A stretch of DNA of 64,000 nucleotides from Euborellia annulipes (lineage: Eukaryota > Arthropoda > Insecta > Dermaptera > Anisolabididae): the NCBI GenBank assembly GCA_023213315.1, contig JAKCPI010028554.1, forward strand, positions 1 to 64,000, in the 5' to 3' direction. The translations under genes were made by a program, and so were the position numbers. Shown piece after piece: positions 24,382-35,737 of this stretch; within the stretch, counting starts at the first letter, position 1, and the number at the start of each line of letters is the position of its first letter. The notes beneath the pieces are model-generated. The model saw nothing but the letters and a program-made list of their open reading frames with translations, did not search any database and had not been told where the DNA came from.

Positions 24382-27300
24382 ATGGTCTTTGCTGCTGTTC
24401 GTCTGAGAAAAATGCCTACTGGAAATAAGTATAAGGTATCAATTAGACGAAATGGCCAAACATCCATTCGGGTTTTCGCAAGAATTCATCCTCTAAATAA
24501 AGCTGTGTATAGCAAGGTATGATCCTGTCGTTATTTTTCTTTTATAATATTTAAATTTAATCCGAATATCTTTCTTATTAAAGTACTGGTATTTTAGAAT
24601 CACTTCTATCTTTAAAATTATATTTTTTAAATTTTTATTACCGGGTATAAGAAATAGAGCAAGTTTATTTAGAAACCAGGTGGGTATTTACGAAGAGGCG
24701 GACTAGGCGACCGCCTGGAGGGGGGGGGGGGGGCAAAATTTGCGGGAAAAACTATTTATTTACATAGCCTTTAAATTTTTTTAAAAATAGTCGTTAAAAA
24801 ACTAAAAGATTAATTCATTTCTGTTACCATTCTTCATTGATTGGAAGTCAACCAAAATCTCGGTATCTCATTTTCTATATTAATACATACAGCCGAAAGA
24901 ATTATAGTCTATCCCAACAAAAATACTTAATAAAAAAAGGCCCTAGCCTTAAAAAGAGGTGAAATCCAAAGAAGGGCCAATTTAATAAAAGCCGGCGAAC
25001 TTTAAGACTATATTTAAGTTTCTATAAAAATAAAATATGACGTCGTAGTCCCAAATATGAGTCTAAAGTTAGCCGAGTTCTATTGAACTTTGTCCTTTTT
25101 TTTTTGGAATTCACTACATTTTAAGCCCTCTTTTTTTGTAAGAACTTGATCTTTTTTTTACTAAGAATTTCTGTTACGATATTATTTTTCCGGCTCTAGG
25201 CTTATAAATTATTAATATAGAAAACGAAACAGGGAGGTTGACTTGCAGTCATTAAGGATGGTCACGATTGGTAACCGAAACGCCGACAGTGAATAATTGA
25301 TTGATTTCTCTAGATGAAAAAGGAGATTTCTTCTCTCCATTCTGTCATTCAATTTTCTCATGAAAAGTTATACCTAACGATATTGAAAGGAGGGGCTAAT
25401 CCTCTGCCTAGTGGCGGCAAAAACTTAAATTCTCCCCTTTTAGAAACTATGAAAGATATTCATATTCAGTAGAATAAATTCAATTGCTTTTTTTTTATTT
25501 TTTCAGAATTATTCGGTGAAAGAATGTATTAACAATGATTTCCAAGTTCTTCGACTTTGTCCTCCGGTGAAAGCAGTCCCTCCTACCAGCCGCTTCACTG
25601 ACACTTATGATTTCACGTAAGTTCCATTATTTTTTTTCTTAAATTTACGTTCTCTGTCACATATATAAATAATTAGCTCGACCCAGCTTTCTAATAATAA
25701 TTAATAGGCTAAATCTTTAAGTAAGGGATTAAAAGAATTTAAAAATTTAGTTATTTTGTTAACAAAAAATAGATTTATGAACACGTTTGTGGCTTTACTT
25801 ATTCATTAAGCTCATGCATTATTCAAATCGAGTTTTTTTTTTACTCTCCGTAATTGTTACTCTTTAACAGAATGAATAATAAAATAAATGAATAATTTGA
25901 AAAGAGGCACTCAGGGACTCACATGTTATGAGTACGTGGGTGTCGACCACGAACTACCCGAGCTAAGATTAGCATTTCCTCTTCTTTCTATGCCAGGCGT
26001 TTTTCTTCCTTTTTTACTTTCACCTACCCTATTTATATTTCAAAACGATATCCTTGAAGTAGATTTAAATATATAGTACTTATATTTAAAATTTATATCT
26101 TGTTCTAAAGATATTCACATTATTTTGATCAGTAATATTTATATTATTACATTTTTCAGATTTGATAAAGTTTTCTCGGCTTCCTCATCACAAAGAGATG
26201 TTTTTGAGATTGTTGCTGTACCAATAGTGAACAGGTATTTTTTTATTTCAAAAGTTTAAATAAAGATCCTTTTCTTAATATTAAAATAAATCGATCTTGA
26301 ATTAATTTGTTATCATTAGACATTATCATATACTTTAAATTAAATTCTAATTTTTTTTTTAAATTTGTTTATATCTATAAAATCATAATTTTTTTCGTTC
26401 ATCGAGTCAAGTGTCTTAACCGGCATCAATGGGACTATTTTTGCTTATGGACAAACTGGAACCGGAAAAACTTATACAATGACTGGAGGAGAAGATGAAG
26501 CCAGAGGGTTGCAACCGAGGATTATGGAATATATTTTTTCAATTTTAAAAAAGGTATAATCTAGTTATCTATCTACTTAATCTTTTCGAATTTTTTCTTT
26601 TGCGTTACTCGATTTTTTTTTTATTTTTAGAAAACGGATAAATTCCGAATAGGACTTTCATATCTAGAAATTTATAATGAAGTCGGTTTTGATTTATTAA
26701 ATCCTCGTTCATCTGATAGCCAGAATCTACCAAATGAGTAAGCCAAATTATTTCTTTTATTAAGTCTATCATTATTTATAGATATTAATAAAATAATCAA
26801 TGTGTTTTGAAAATTATTGAGCAAATCAAAAATTGTTTTCCTTTTTATGATTTCATTATATTCATTGATTCCAAAATAAATAATTATTCTTTTTCTTAAT
26901 TAATTTTGATATTTTAAAAAAATTTTTCGGCATCCCAAGCCATTTAGATTCACTTGAAAACAAATATTATTTCGTAAAGAGTGAAGAATAGAGCATTTGC
27001 TAGCTAGATTTATTTCGTTTATTCAAGCCAACGTTTCGGTCAGTTTAAACGACCATCTTCAGGACTGAGGCGTTTCAACAAAACTCTTCAAAAAATTGAA
27101 TGGTACAATTGTGTAAAAGCTTTCTTGCTTATAAATAAAAGGACCAAAGGCTATGCGAGTCAAGGTTAGTCTAGCTTTACGTATAGACTTTGTGGCAAGA
27201 AAACTTTCACACAATTGTTTCATTCAACTTTTTGAGGAGTTTTCTTGACACACTTTCACCCCTGAAGATGGTCGTATATCTGACCGAAACGTCGGCTTGA

Positions 27301-30300
27301 AGTCGTCCTAAATAAACGAAATAAATATAGCTGCAATTGCTCTTTTCTTCACTCCTTCGGTTGAACTCACACCAATTGAGCAAAAACGTTTTCGAACAAA
27401 ACATTTTTGCCTAAGACTGTTTATTCAATGCTTTTCTATGGGTCAACATACACCGAGGAGACAAAACACAATTGGACATGATTCGACATCAGTGAACAAA
27501 ATGTTTTGCCATTGAGCAAAGAATGCCAACGCACATTAGGTTTAGGCAAAAATTCTCATTGGTAAAACATTTTGTCCAATGGCAAAACATTTTGCCTAAT
27601 CCGTGTGCGTTGGCAATGAGCAAAACGTTTTGCTCAATTGGTGATCGTTCAGCCTTACTACAAGATCTACTCAACTATCCACTTTACTCAAATATAATTA
27701 AAATTGCTCAAGTCTGGAAAGAGACAGAATTATATAAGGGTGCTTGATATTAAATTACTGAGATAAATATTTAAACCTGTATCTGATATTTGATCATCAA
27801 ACATCCTCTCGTTTTTCAACTATTTATTACTTTTATTTTTTAGGAGAGTTTCTTTATTAGAAGACATAAAAGGTCGACTTCATGTCCGAAATTTGACAGT
27901 TCAAACTGTGGAGAACGCACAAGAAGCTCTACAACTCCTTAGGATCGGAGATCACAATAGGTGAAATACAGCGGCGTAACTAGCCTTTGAGGGCGGAGGG
28001 GGCGAAGCTCAACAAGGGTGTCGTTTTTTAAGTTGTAATATAATTTTAAAGAAAACTATCAGTGTTTTTGGACAATCTATGGAAAGAATATGATAAAATC
28101 ATCGTCCCTGGGCTATATTTTAGATGCCTTAGGGCGCCTATGTCAGTAGAGAGGGGCGCCAAAGGCTGGATTTGATGCGCCTAGGGCAGAGGGGGCGAGC
28201 CCCCCTTCGCCCCCACCTAGTTACGCTACTGGTGAAATATCACACTATTATTTAATTTTATTTTTAATGAATTTTTAAAATTTGAATTCAGATCTGTCAG
28301 CGCCACTCCGGATAATCCGCATTCATCGCGATCGCATTGCATGTTGATTGTTCATCTCGAATCAACAATAAATTCCAATCTCGGATATCGAGTTCGTGCA
28401 AAACTTAATATCGTAGATTTGGCTGGGTAAGAATTTTATTAAAAATTAAAAAAAAAAATTATTTTCATATTTTTTTATTTCCAGGTCGGAACGTCTTTTC
28501 AAACCAAATTCCATACCTCAATCAGGAAACGTTGCATTTCGCGGAGTGGAGGAAAAAGTCAAAGAAGAAACCAAGCATATTAATCTCTCTTTACATTATC
28601 TCGAACAGGTCAGAAATATTTATTTTTGTCAAGCTAAATCAGGTTGCCTCCCGCATGAGAATAAATGAATAATTATCAAAATATAAAAAATGGTTTGATA
28701 TATATTTTATATCTCATTTGAAATAGTTTCATTCTATCTTTTCAGGTCATTATTTGTTTGAGCCGAAAATGTTCGCATGTCCCATATCGAAATTCAATGA
28801 TGACAACATTATTACGGGACTCGTTAGGTGGAAATTGTCTCACCGCAATGATTGCTACTTTGTCGTTAGCTCTGCGCGATATTGAGGTTTGTTATCGATT
28901 TTTATTTTTTAATATTAGGTCAGCTAACTTTTTAAGACCCCTAACGCCATCTTATCGGCAAAACATGCGAACGGTTTTGCCTCCCGAACCCCCGTAACAG
29001 AAAAAATATTCGTATGTACTTGAATTTTAAACAAAAGGAATTATTTTATAATTCATATAATTTCATAAAACATAATAATAATCTCAACTTTTAATAAATA
29101 CAATTTTATTTTTTGTTTTAGGAAACTATCTCGACCTGCCGATTTGCCCAAAGAGTGGCACTTGTTTGTAATGTTGCATTTCCAAATGAAATGACTCGAA
29201 AACCAGTATCTTCAAATAGCACTAAATCAGGGGATAACTGTTAGTGTTTTGAAACTTTGTTTATTTAATCTATTTATATTTAATATTTTATTATTCTAGC
29301 TCTAACGGCCGAATCAAAATTAAAATGTGAACAAACTATAAAACAACTTCTTAAAAATAATAACGATAAAATTAATATTCCTTTGGATCATAATCATATT
29401 GTTGAATGTTTTCGTTTATTAAAAGAGCAAGCCCATGAAACGGAATATGACTCGAGAGATAAAGAAATTCTTGCATTGAGGAAAACATTAGATCAGCGAA
29501 ATCAAGAAATTTGTAAGGATCATCTAAAAACAAATCCACAAGTAAAATTAAGATATTTAGTTCGTTATTTTATTCGTTAAATAATGAAAACTTGACTTAA
29601 TTCTAAAGTTTTTCTTTTCTCTATAGATAGTATTCTTAAATTTAAATCTTTTACGAAGAATTATTTTATTAAGTATCAATTCATTATTTTTTTTCTTTTT
29701 CAAAACGAATTTTTAGTCTAGTCCAGTAACTTAACATATATACAGTAGATATATTCTTGAACCGCAGAAAGAGGTATTATATTCAGAGAAGACAAAACAA
29801 TTAATTTACAAATTGTCTTGATTTTCATGATTTTTTAGAGTATTTATTGGCTTGGCAAAAAAATCAAGATAATTTTTAAATTAATTGTTTTGTCTTTTCT
29901 GAATATAACATCTCTTTCAAATGAGATTGTCCCAGATGATAATAACTGTGAAAGCCTAAACTCCAAAAAAAAAGCTTTTTTATGCTGTCCAAGAATATTA
30001 TCTACCCTTTTATATATATATATATTCATTAATTATTTTTGTTTTCATTTCTAGCTACTTTAATAAATCTTTTAAAGAAGACGAAAAAACAATTAAAAGA
30101 AGAAGTTCTCACCACCACACCAATATTTATTGAAGAAAAAACTTCTGTGAATTGTAACGAAGAAGAAAATGAACAACAAATGCTCCAATCTAAATTAGTG
30201 AGCGTTGTTTTAGGAAGATTAAATAATCTTCTTGAAAAAGTTAGAGTTGAAAATTTTTTCGAATCTAAATCAAATTCATTAGGTACAGAAAATGACAATT

Positions 30301-33300
30301 ATCAAATACTTATTGCAGAAGAAGGTAAGAAAGAAATTTGTATTTCTATCACTTGCTTGTTAGTAGGGCTGGACGGTAATGGATTTTCATTACCGACCTC
30401 GATAATGAAAAAAAAACCGGTTTTTCTCGAAAGTCGGTAAAAATCGGTTTTTCTCGAAAGTCGGTAAAAATTTTTTACCGCCCGCGGAACCAAAGTTTGC
30501 CGCCGCGGAACATTTTTTTTTGCGGGACCAAAATTTTTCCCCGGCCGGAAAAATATTTTACCTTTTTTTTAGAGACGCCAACTTTTTGCCGAAACATTTT
30601 TTTTCGCGGAACCAAAATTTTTCCCCGGCCGGAAAAAATATTTTACCTTTTTTTTTTTAGAGACGCCAATTTTTTGCCCGAAACATTTTTTTTTCGCGGA
30701 ACTAAAATTTTTCCCCGGCCGGAGAAATATTTTACCTTTTTTTTAGAGACGCCAACTTTTTGCCGCCGCGGAACATTTTTTTTCTCGCCGAACCAAAATT
30801 TTTTACCGCCCGAAAAAATAGGTTTTTACCGACTTTCGAAAAAAAAAAAACCGGTTTTTATCGAATTAGAGGTTCGTTACCGCGTTTTCGGTAAAAAATT
30901 TTTACCGGTTTTTACCGGTAAACCGGTTTACCGTCCAGCCCTACTTGTTAGAATGTAATTTAACTACCTTAACTAATTTGTTTACTCTCATTTATTTAGT
31001 TGGAAAATTATCAGAAATAGAAAAATCAATGTTGAAGATTTATTTAGCCAGACCAGAACATACAACTAAATATGACAAACTTTCTATCGAACTTAAAGAC
31101 AATTACTCGAAAGCAAAAAATATTTCCAAGACGATTGAAAAAGAAAAGGATGTTTTAAGTAAGTACAAATATATACTAATAGCAGGGATGGGCAAGTTAC
31201 TCGATTTTGAGTAACGAGATACAAAATACCAATTACTTCAGATTTTTGTAACGAAATACAAGATACCAATTATTCACGGGTTTGTGTAACGAGATACAAG
31301 ATACCAATTACGTATTTCAAATATATTGAAAATACCAATTACAAACAAATTTTTCCTTGATTTTAAAATACTTTTTGGTGGGGTAATTCTGGAACTAGAG
31401 CCCTGGACGGGTACCCGTGGCCCGTTACCCGCCCGGCCCGCGGGCCTTGGAGGCCATGAAAAAATTACGGGCGGGTACGGGCGGGTAGCAAGTCTAAAAA
31501 AACGGGTTCGGGCAGACGGGCATACAAATGAAATATTATTTAAAAATTGCTAGACATTCGTTCATTCATTCACTAAATCTCGGGCGGGTATGAGCGGGTT
31601 TGAAAAAATTCCGGGCGGGCCTGAAGAATGGTAAAAAATTACGGGCCGGGTACGGGCAGGAAGTCAAAAAAAAATACGGACACGGACCGGTCTGGGCCAA
31701 AAAAAATCGGCCCGTGCAGGGCTCTATCTGGAACCCTAAATAAATTTAGTTTAGGAAAGTGGCAGCTAAACTTATATTGGAGAATACCTTTGGAAAATCG
31801 AAAACAATAAAATTATTCATGACACTAAAAAAAATTTATTTATAAAAATATGAAAAGGTTTCAAAAAACCAAGTTTTCAAAAGTTTTGTCGGATAATCTG
31901 GACTTTGATGGAGAATGAATGAACCCGTAAATGAAAACAATCTTTCAACTGGGGCAGAAGAACAAAGATTTAGTCGTTGAGAGCTGGTTGAAAGAAAAAA
32001 AGCAAAAAAAGTTTTTTAACGAAGAGTGAAAATTTGGCGGTTTGATTGACTTTTCTTTACTGGTTTTTACTAAGATTCAGAGCAGAGAACCCACACGACG
32101 ATTACATACAGTAATATTAAATAAATTAAAACGATTTCAGCTCCCTCTGCAAGATTCTTATACGGCGGCAAATTAAAAAAAAAAAAAAGTATTTGGTATC
32201 TCGAATTTCAGATACCAATTACTAAAAAATGTAACGAAATACAAGATAGCAATTACTTTGCCAATTCTGTAACGAGTTACAAGATACCAATTAATATTGT
32301 ATTTGGTATCTTGTATTTCAAATACATGTAACTGATTAACGCCCATCCCTGACTAATAGTTTTTTAAAACTATTGATAGTATTAGAAGCATCCTGTTTTT
32401 TTGAGAGGTCATATTCTACATTTTATTTTTATTTTTTAGGTAGTATGTTAAATAACCCTGAAGAATTAATAAATGAAAAAAATATAAAAAATTTACAACA
32501 TTCAATCAATGAAAATTTAATTTTTTTAAAAGGCATTCGATCACAAAATGAAAAATTACAAGTAGAGAGATTGGAAATTAAATGGGATATTTATAGAAAT
32601 TTTAAAAAATGGTTGCGTCAACATTCTGAAGAAGTTAAAGCCATTGAGAAAAATGAAACAGAAATTTCTAATAAATGTTATAATTTTATTGTTGATGCGA
32701 AAAATACATTAAAATGTTATTTAAAAAAACATGAAAAAATCCGAAGACATTCTCATGACGAAAAAATTGTTAGATTCAACGTACAACAAACAATGTCTAA
32801 TAGTTCTCTGTCAAATTTCTCCAATAAGGTGAGGAAATTGAACTTTTTTAAGAGAGATTAATTTTTTTTTTAATTTTTTTTTTATAGATCCCAGAATCCA
32901 GTCAAAATGTAACCACAGTATTCTGGGAGAATACCAAATTCCCGGAAGGAAATAATTCAAATCATTCACTTTCAGATGTGAATTCAATCAGGTATATCAT
33001 TTATTTAAAGCTTAAGGGACTTCAGGATGGCATATTGAAACTTTAGATCGAAACTACTGAGGTATTTTAAAGTATTCTTTTTTTTATTTCTTTTCTTAAT
33101 GATTTAACTTCGTGAGCATTTTACATATTAGAATGCTTTTTTTTAGTTACGATTAATTAAAAAATATTTTTTTTTAATTATAGAAAATTCAAAAAACATT
33201 CTATTATGAAAATTGAAATTTTCTTTTTAATCCTCTAACCAGTGGCGTCATTTCAACTTTTCTTGGGGGGGGCAAATTTTTTCTTGGGGGGGGCAAACAT

Positions 33301-34819
33301 TTTTTTTTCTTAAAATTTACTTACAAATGGGTACTCAAATTTAGCCAAAACATATTTAATTTAATTAATTGTTTAATTTTGTACAGTTTGTATACTCGTA
33401 GATGTATTTTGGAGCATTTTATTTAGAATAATATAAAATTTTATAAAAATCAGAGCCCTTGGGGGGGCAAATGCCCCCCTGCCCCCCCCAAATGACGCCA
33501 CTGCCTCTAACGCCATCTTATCGGCAAAAAGATGCGAACAGCTTTGCCTCCTGAAACCCTGCGACTGATTTAAGACACGGGTCGAAGCAAGGGCGGATAC
33601 AAGGGAAGTGTAAAGGGTAATTACCCCCCCCCCCCCCCGGGGATTTGAAAAAAATACTTTTTTTTCGAAAAAAAATCATTTTTAATGTAAAATTTCAAAA
33701 ATTAATACTTAAAAATTTGATTTGTATTTATATTCTGGCAAACAAGTACAGAATGCGCCTTTAAATTACCGAAATTAAGAAAAAATTGTGTGTTGTGCGA
33801 CCAGTCACACCAGATTCCCCCCCCCCCCTCCCGAGAAACACCTCTGGATCAGCCTTTGAGGGCGGAGGGGGCGAAGCTCAACTGGTGCGGGTTTTTCGTT
33901 CGACCCCTTTTTTTTTTTTCAGTATTCGTATCTCGTTCGATCTTTTTTTGTAATTTTTCTTCTGATTTATGTTATAAAATGATTTTATTATAAAATTAAA
34001 AAAAAAATAGCCGGAGATTTTGAGAAAAAGCCCGAAAGCCGGATGCTCGAGGGGCGCCAAAAGCGTAATGCGTCTGGGACGGGCTCGCCCCCCCCCCCCT
34101 TCGCCCCCACCTGCATACGCTACTACTCTGGATCCGCCCTTGGGTCGAAGTGATTTAATTACAATTCAACTTGTGAAAGACAGTTTTACGTCATACTTAT
34201 AATTGTAATAATAATAATGTTTCTTCTATTTTACAGGTATGAAGGATTTAGTGAGGGTGATGATTTACAAACACAGGATTCAACACTTCCTCCATTTCCT
34301 TGTGAAACTTTTACTCTTCCTTCATATCCTTCTAATAATTCTATGGAGCCTCCTTCACTTTACGATGAAACGTTCAATCAAAATAACCCTCACCATCACG
34401 AGAACTTTACCGGTAATCCGAACTATCTTATGCCTGAAGAAATACCAACAAAACTATCATCAAATTACAATGGATACGAAATAGACACTAGATTTATTGC
34501 AAGTACTACGCCGACATTAGAACAAATTCGTTTGGAAATTGAAAACCAATATCGTGCAGCAGCGACATTAAATACATCACATCTAACTCCTCGACCTCCC
34601 TCGCCGTTAGGGAAAGAAACTCGGCCACCCTCGCCATCAGTGAAAGAAACTCGGCCTTTATCGCCGATGGCGAAAGAAAGAAATAATCCGGAGAATAATG
34701 ATGAAGAATACAGAGTGCCTTTAACAGGGGATCCAGAAATCGACGAAGAGATCTTGGCATTTTATAAAGCTAGAGAGAAATTAACACATAAAAGAACACC
34801 ATCAGGTCGTCATAATTAA
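24382..34819 (+). CDS. KIF6: Kinesin-9 family motor KIF6
   Basis: Sixteen exons splice in frame to 973 residues: 24382-24516, 25507-25616, 26160-26234, 26412-26553, 26631-26737, 27844-27960, 28292-28426, 28485-28608, 28746-28886, 29122-29239, 29300-29512, 30055-30324, 31000-31158, 32440-32828, 32888-32991 and 34237-34819. The motor spans about residues 15-380: P-loop GQTGTGKT at 120-127, switch I NPHSSRSH at 237-244, switch II DLAGSE at 271-276, microtubule-contact loop [19 protein letters not shown], and neck [16 protein letters not shown] Glu/Lys-rich coiled-coil stalk follows. The C-terminal motif [20 protein letters not shown] matches the KIF6 tail I remember, which separates it from KIF9. 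KIF6 works in motile cilia/flagella. All catalytic motifs are intact, so the gene looks functional despite transposon-filled introns. An in-frame ATG at 24412 is an alternative start. Some acceptors (26411) are weak. Confidence 0.95.
24700..25480. other. KIF6 intron 1 with repeat debris
   Basis: Holds a G-run element (near 24716-24735) and a degenerate hammerhead-like block near 25250-25300 (ggatggtcacgattggtaac then cgaaacgccgac). No extra exon seen. Confidence 0.4.
25905..26010 (+). mobile_element. Fragment of SINE-like retroposon (ctcaggg family)
   Basis: Shares the block gagtacgtgggtgtcgacca and the following cacgaactacccgagct with 18971-19208 and 37746-37950, diverged. It lies in KIF6 intron 2. 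Confidence 0.6.
27022..27068 (-). ncRNA. Hammerhead ribozyme-like motif, KIF6 intron 5 (minus)
   Basis: Minus strand: CTGAAGA (27062-27056), stem II GGTC..GACC, GAAA, then CGTT (GUU is a permitted NUH triplet). Adjacent GTC/GGC can start stem I. It faces an opposite-strand partner at 27253-27303, forming a foldback of about 300 bp. Confidence 0.55.
27253..27305 (+). ncRNA. Hammerhead ribozyme-like motif, KIF6 intron 5 (plus)
   Basis: Core CTGAAGA at 27262-27268, stem II GGTC (27270-27273) with GACC (27282-27285), GAAA at 27286-27289, then CGTC ending at 27293. Stem I: CTTTCACC upstream pairs with GGCTTGAAG downstream with small bulges. It has the same architecture as 9095-9147. The flanks resemble the ends of the element at the palindrome centre. 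Confidence 0.65.
27400..27650. repeat. Foldback repeat in KIF6 intron 5
   Basis: Short inverted modules built from caattgagcaaaa, acattttgcc and cgcacattaggt recur in both orientations between 27370 and 27640. The overlapping ORFs on both strands are symmetric by-products of this palindromic sequence. Confidence 0.55.
27969..28231 (+). mobile_element. hAT-type MITE (CAGCGGCGTAACT family) at KIF6 splice donor
   Basis: Ends cagcggcgtaactagcc and ctagttacgctactg. Perfect 8-bp duplication GTGAAATA at 27961-27968 and 28232-28239. The left copy of the duplication is the 5' splice site of KIF6 exon 6 (AATAG|GTGAAATA), so the element sits exactly eight bases into the intron. No ORF. Confidence 0.92.
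30364..30943. mobile_element. hAT-type foldback MITE with internal tandem repeat
   Basis: Ends tagggctggacggtaa and ttaccgtccagcccta (580 bp), flanked by perfect 8-bp duplications CTTGTTAG (30356-30363 and 30944-30951). The inner part has three to four tandem units of about 90 bp (each with cggaac, ccccggccgg and tagagacgcca), and the outer part is built of inverted ccggttt/aaaccgg modules. The 153-codon ORF inside is an artefact of these tandem units. It sits in KIF6 intron 12. Confidence 0.92.
31183..32351. mobile_element. hAT-type non-autonomous transposon in KIF6 intron 13
   Basis: Ends cagggatgggcaagtta and taacgcccatccctg (1169 bp), flanked by perfect 8-bp duplications ACTAATAG (31175-31182 and 32352-32359). 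Repeated aagataccaattac modules lie near both ends. No transposase frame. A second hAT-type element is inserted inside at 31396-31726. Confidence 0.92.
31396..31726. mobile_element. Nested hAT-type MITE, GC-rich
   Basis: Inserted in the element at 31183-32351. Ends tagagccctggacggg and cccgtgcagggctcta, perfect 8-bp duplications TCTGGAAC (31388-31395 and 31727-31734). The inside consists of repeated acgggcgggt-type modules, strikingly GC-rich for this region. Confidence 0.92.
33240..33503. mobile_element. hAT-type MITE (CAGTGGCGTCATTT family)
   Basis: Inverted ends cagtggcgtcattt and aaatgacgccactg are perfect over 14 bases. 8-bp duplications CCTCTAAC at 33232-33239 and 33504-33511. G-runs inside each end. 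It lies in KIF6 intron 15. Confidence 0.92.
33588..34142 (-). mobile_element. hAT-type MITE (CAAGGGCGGAT family), copy 2, interrupted
   Basis: Reverse orientation relative to 23340-23617. 8-bp duplications GGTCGAAG at 33580-33587 and 34143-34150. The body is split near its far end by another hAT-type MITE at 33850-34125. In KIF6 intron 15. Confidence 0.9.
33850..34125 (+). mobile_element. Nested hAT-type MITE (CAGCGGCGTAACT family)
   Basis: Inserted into the MITE at 33588-34142 with 8-bp duplications CTCTGGAT (33842-33849 and 34126-34133). The body matches 27969-28231, 55841-56197 and 62093-62367 (gggcgaagctcaact, tttttcgttcga, gaggggcgcc). Its ends are partly eroded. Confidence 0.85.
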
Positions 34820-34842
34820 TTCAATTATAATTAAAAAATGTG

Positions 34843-34848
34843 AATAAA
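34843..34848 (+). terminator. Polyadenylation signal of KIF6
   Basis: AATAAA 24 bases past the KIF6 stop codon, with a second AATAAA about 20 bases on. Placement fits a short 3' UTR. Confidence 0.6.
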
Positions 34849-34869
34849 AATAGATATAATAATAAAATT

Positions 34870-35735
34870 TATTCTTTAATTTTATTTATATTTTTAGAAA
34901 TATAAATATTGAACGGGTTTAAAAAAGACTTCAGTTTCTTCATATAAAATATGGGGGCCTCTAACAGAGTTGGGGCTATTTTCAAGATTTTGTAGTTCTT
35001 TACAAAAATCTTGTAACTGTAAATAAGAGTTATTTAGGTACGTAAATAACTATAATATCTCGGGTGCGCTTGTGCTAATTAAATAGTATAGTTTATTCTT
35101 CTTTTTCAACATTTTAATTTTATAGCAAATATTACTTTTGAATTTTCTTAAAATTTGAGAATTCATGTAGTAATGAATTTGCACATAACATCGTCAATGC
35201 TCTAAAACATTAAAAAATATGAAATATAAACTTTTAACCTGTGTTTTTTTTTTAGTGAGTTGGTTATTTACAACGACATAGTTATTTACGCGTAAATAAC
35301 CGTGTAATTTACTCGGCTGTAAATTACTTGACAACTCTGGTTTCACATCTAATGACTACCTGGATGCCGACATCGAGTTATCCAAATTAAGACTGATATA
35401 TTTTCATCATTTTTATATGCCAGTCTTTTGAAAAACGTAAACTCCGTTCATTACATAGTGTGCTTCTTGCCTTCTCGTCTGTTTAGAAAACACCAGAAGT
35501 AGTGAGTAATTTTGACAAAATTTTTATTGTTGATCCGAATCATAAGCGAAGTTAAGATTTTAAATTAAAACTATCGGCTTAAGTCCAATGACTAAAGTGA
35601 AATTGATTTTCCATTTGATAGAACGATAAACTCTATACAGATAAGGCATATGAAAAGCAATTTCACTCTAATAAGCTACTAATAGTTACTGACTATATAG
35701 GATTGAAAAGTCGGGCTAAATCGAATAAAATATTT
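34870..35735. other. Intergenic stretch, no gene seen
   Basis: Unique-looking AT-rich sequence with a palindrome-like block around 35030-35340 (taaataactataat and gttatttacgcgtaaataac), suggesting a decayed inverted-repeat element. No ORF of note. Confidence 0.35.
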
Positions 35736-35737
35736 TA

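Noticed and set aside
30497..30958. 153-codon ORF
   Set aside because: Falls entirely within the tandem units of the hAT MITE at 30364-30943; its repeated ETPTFCR-type pieces mirror the DNA repeat.
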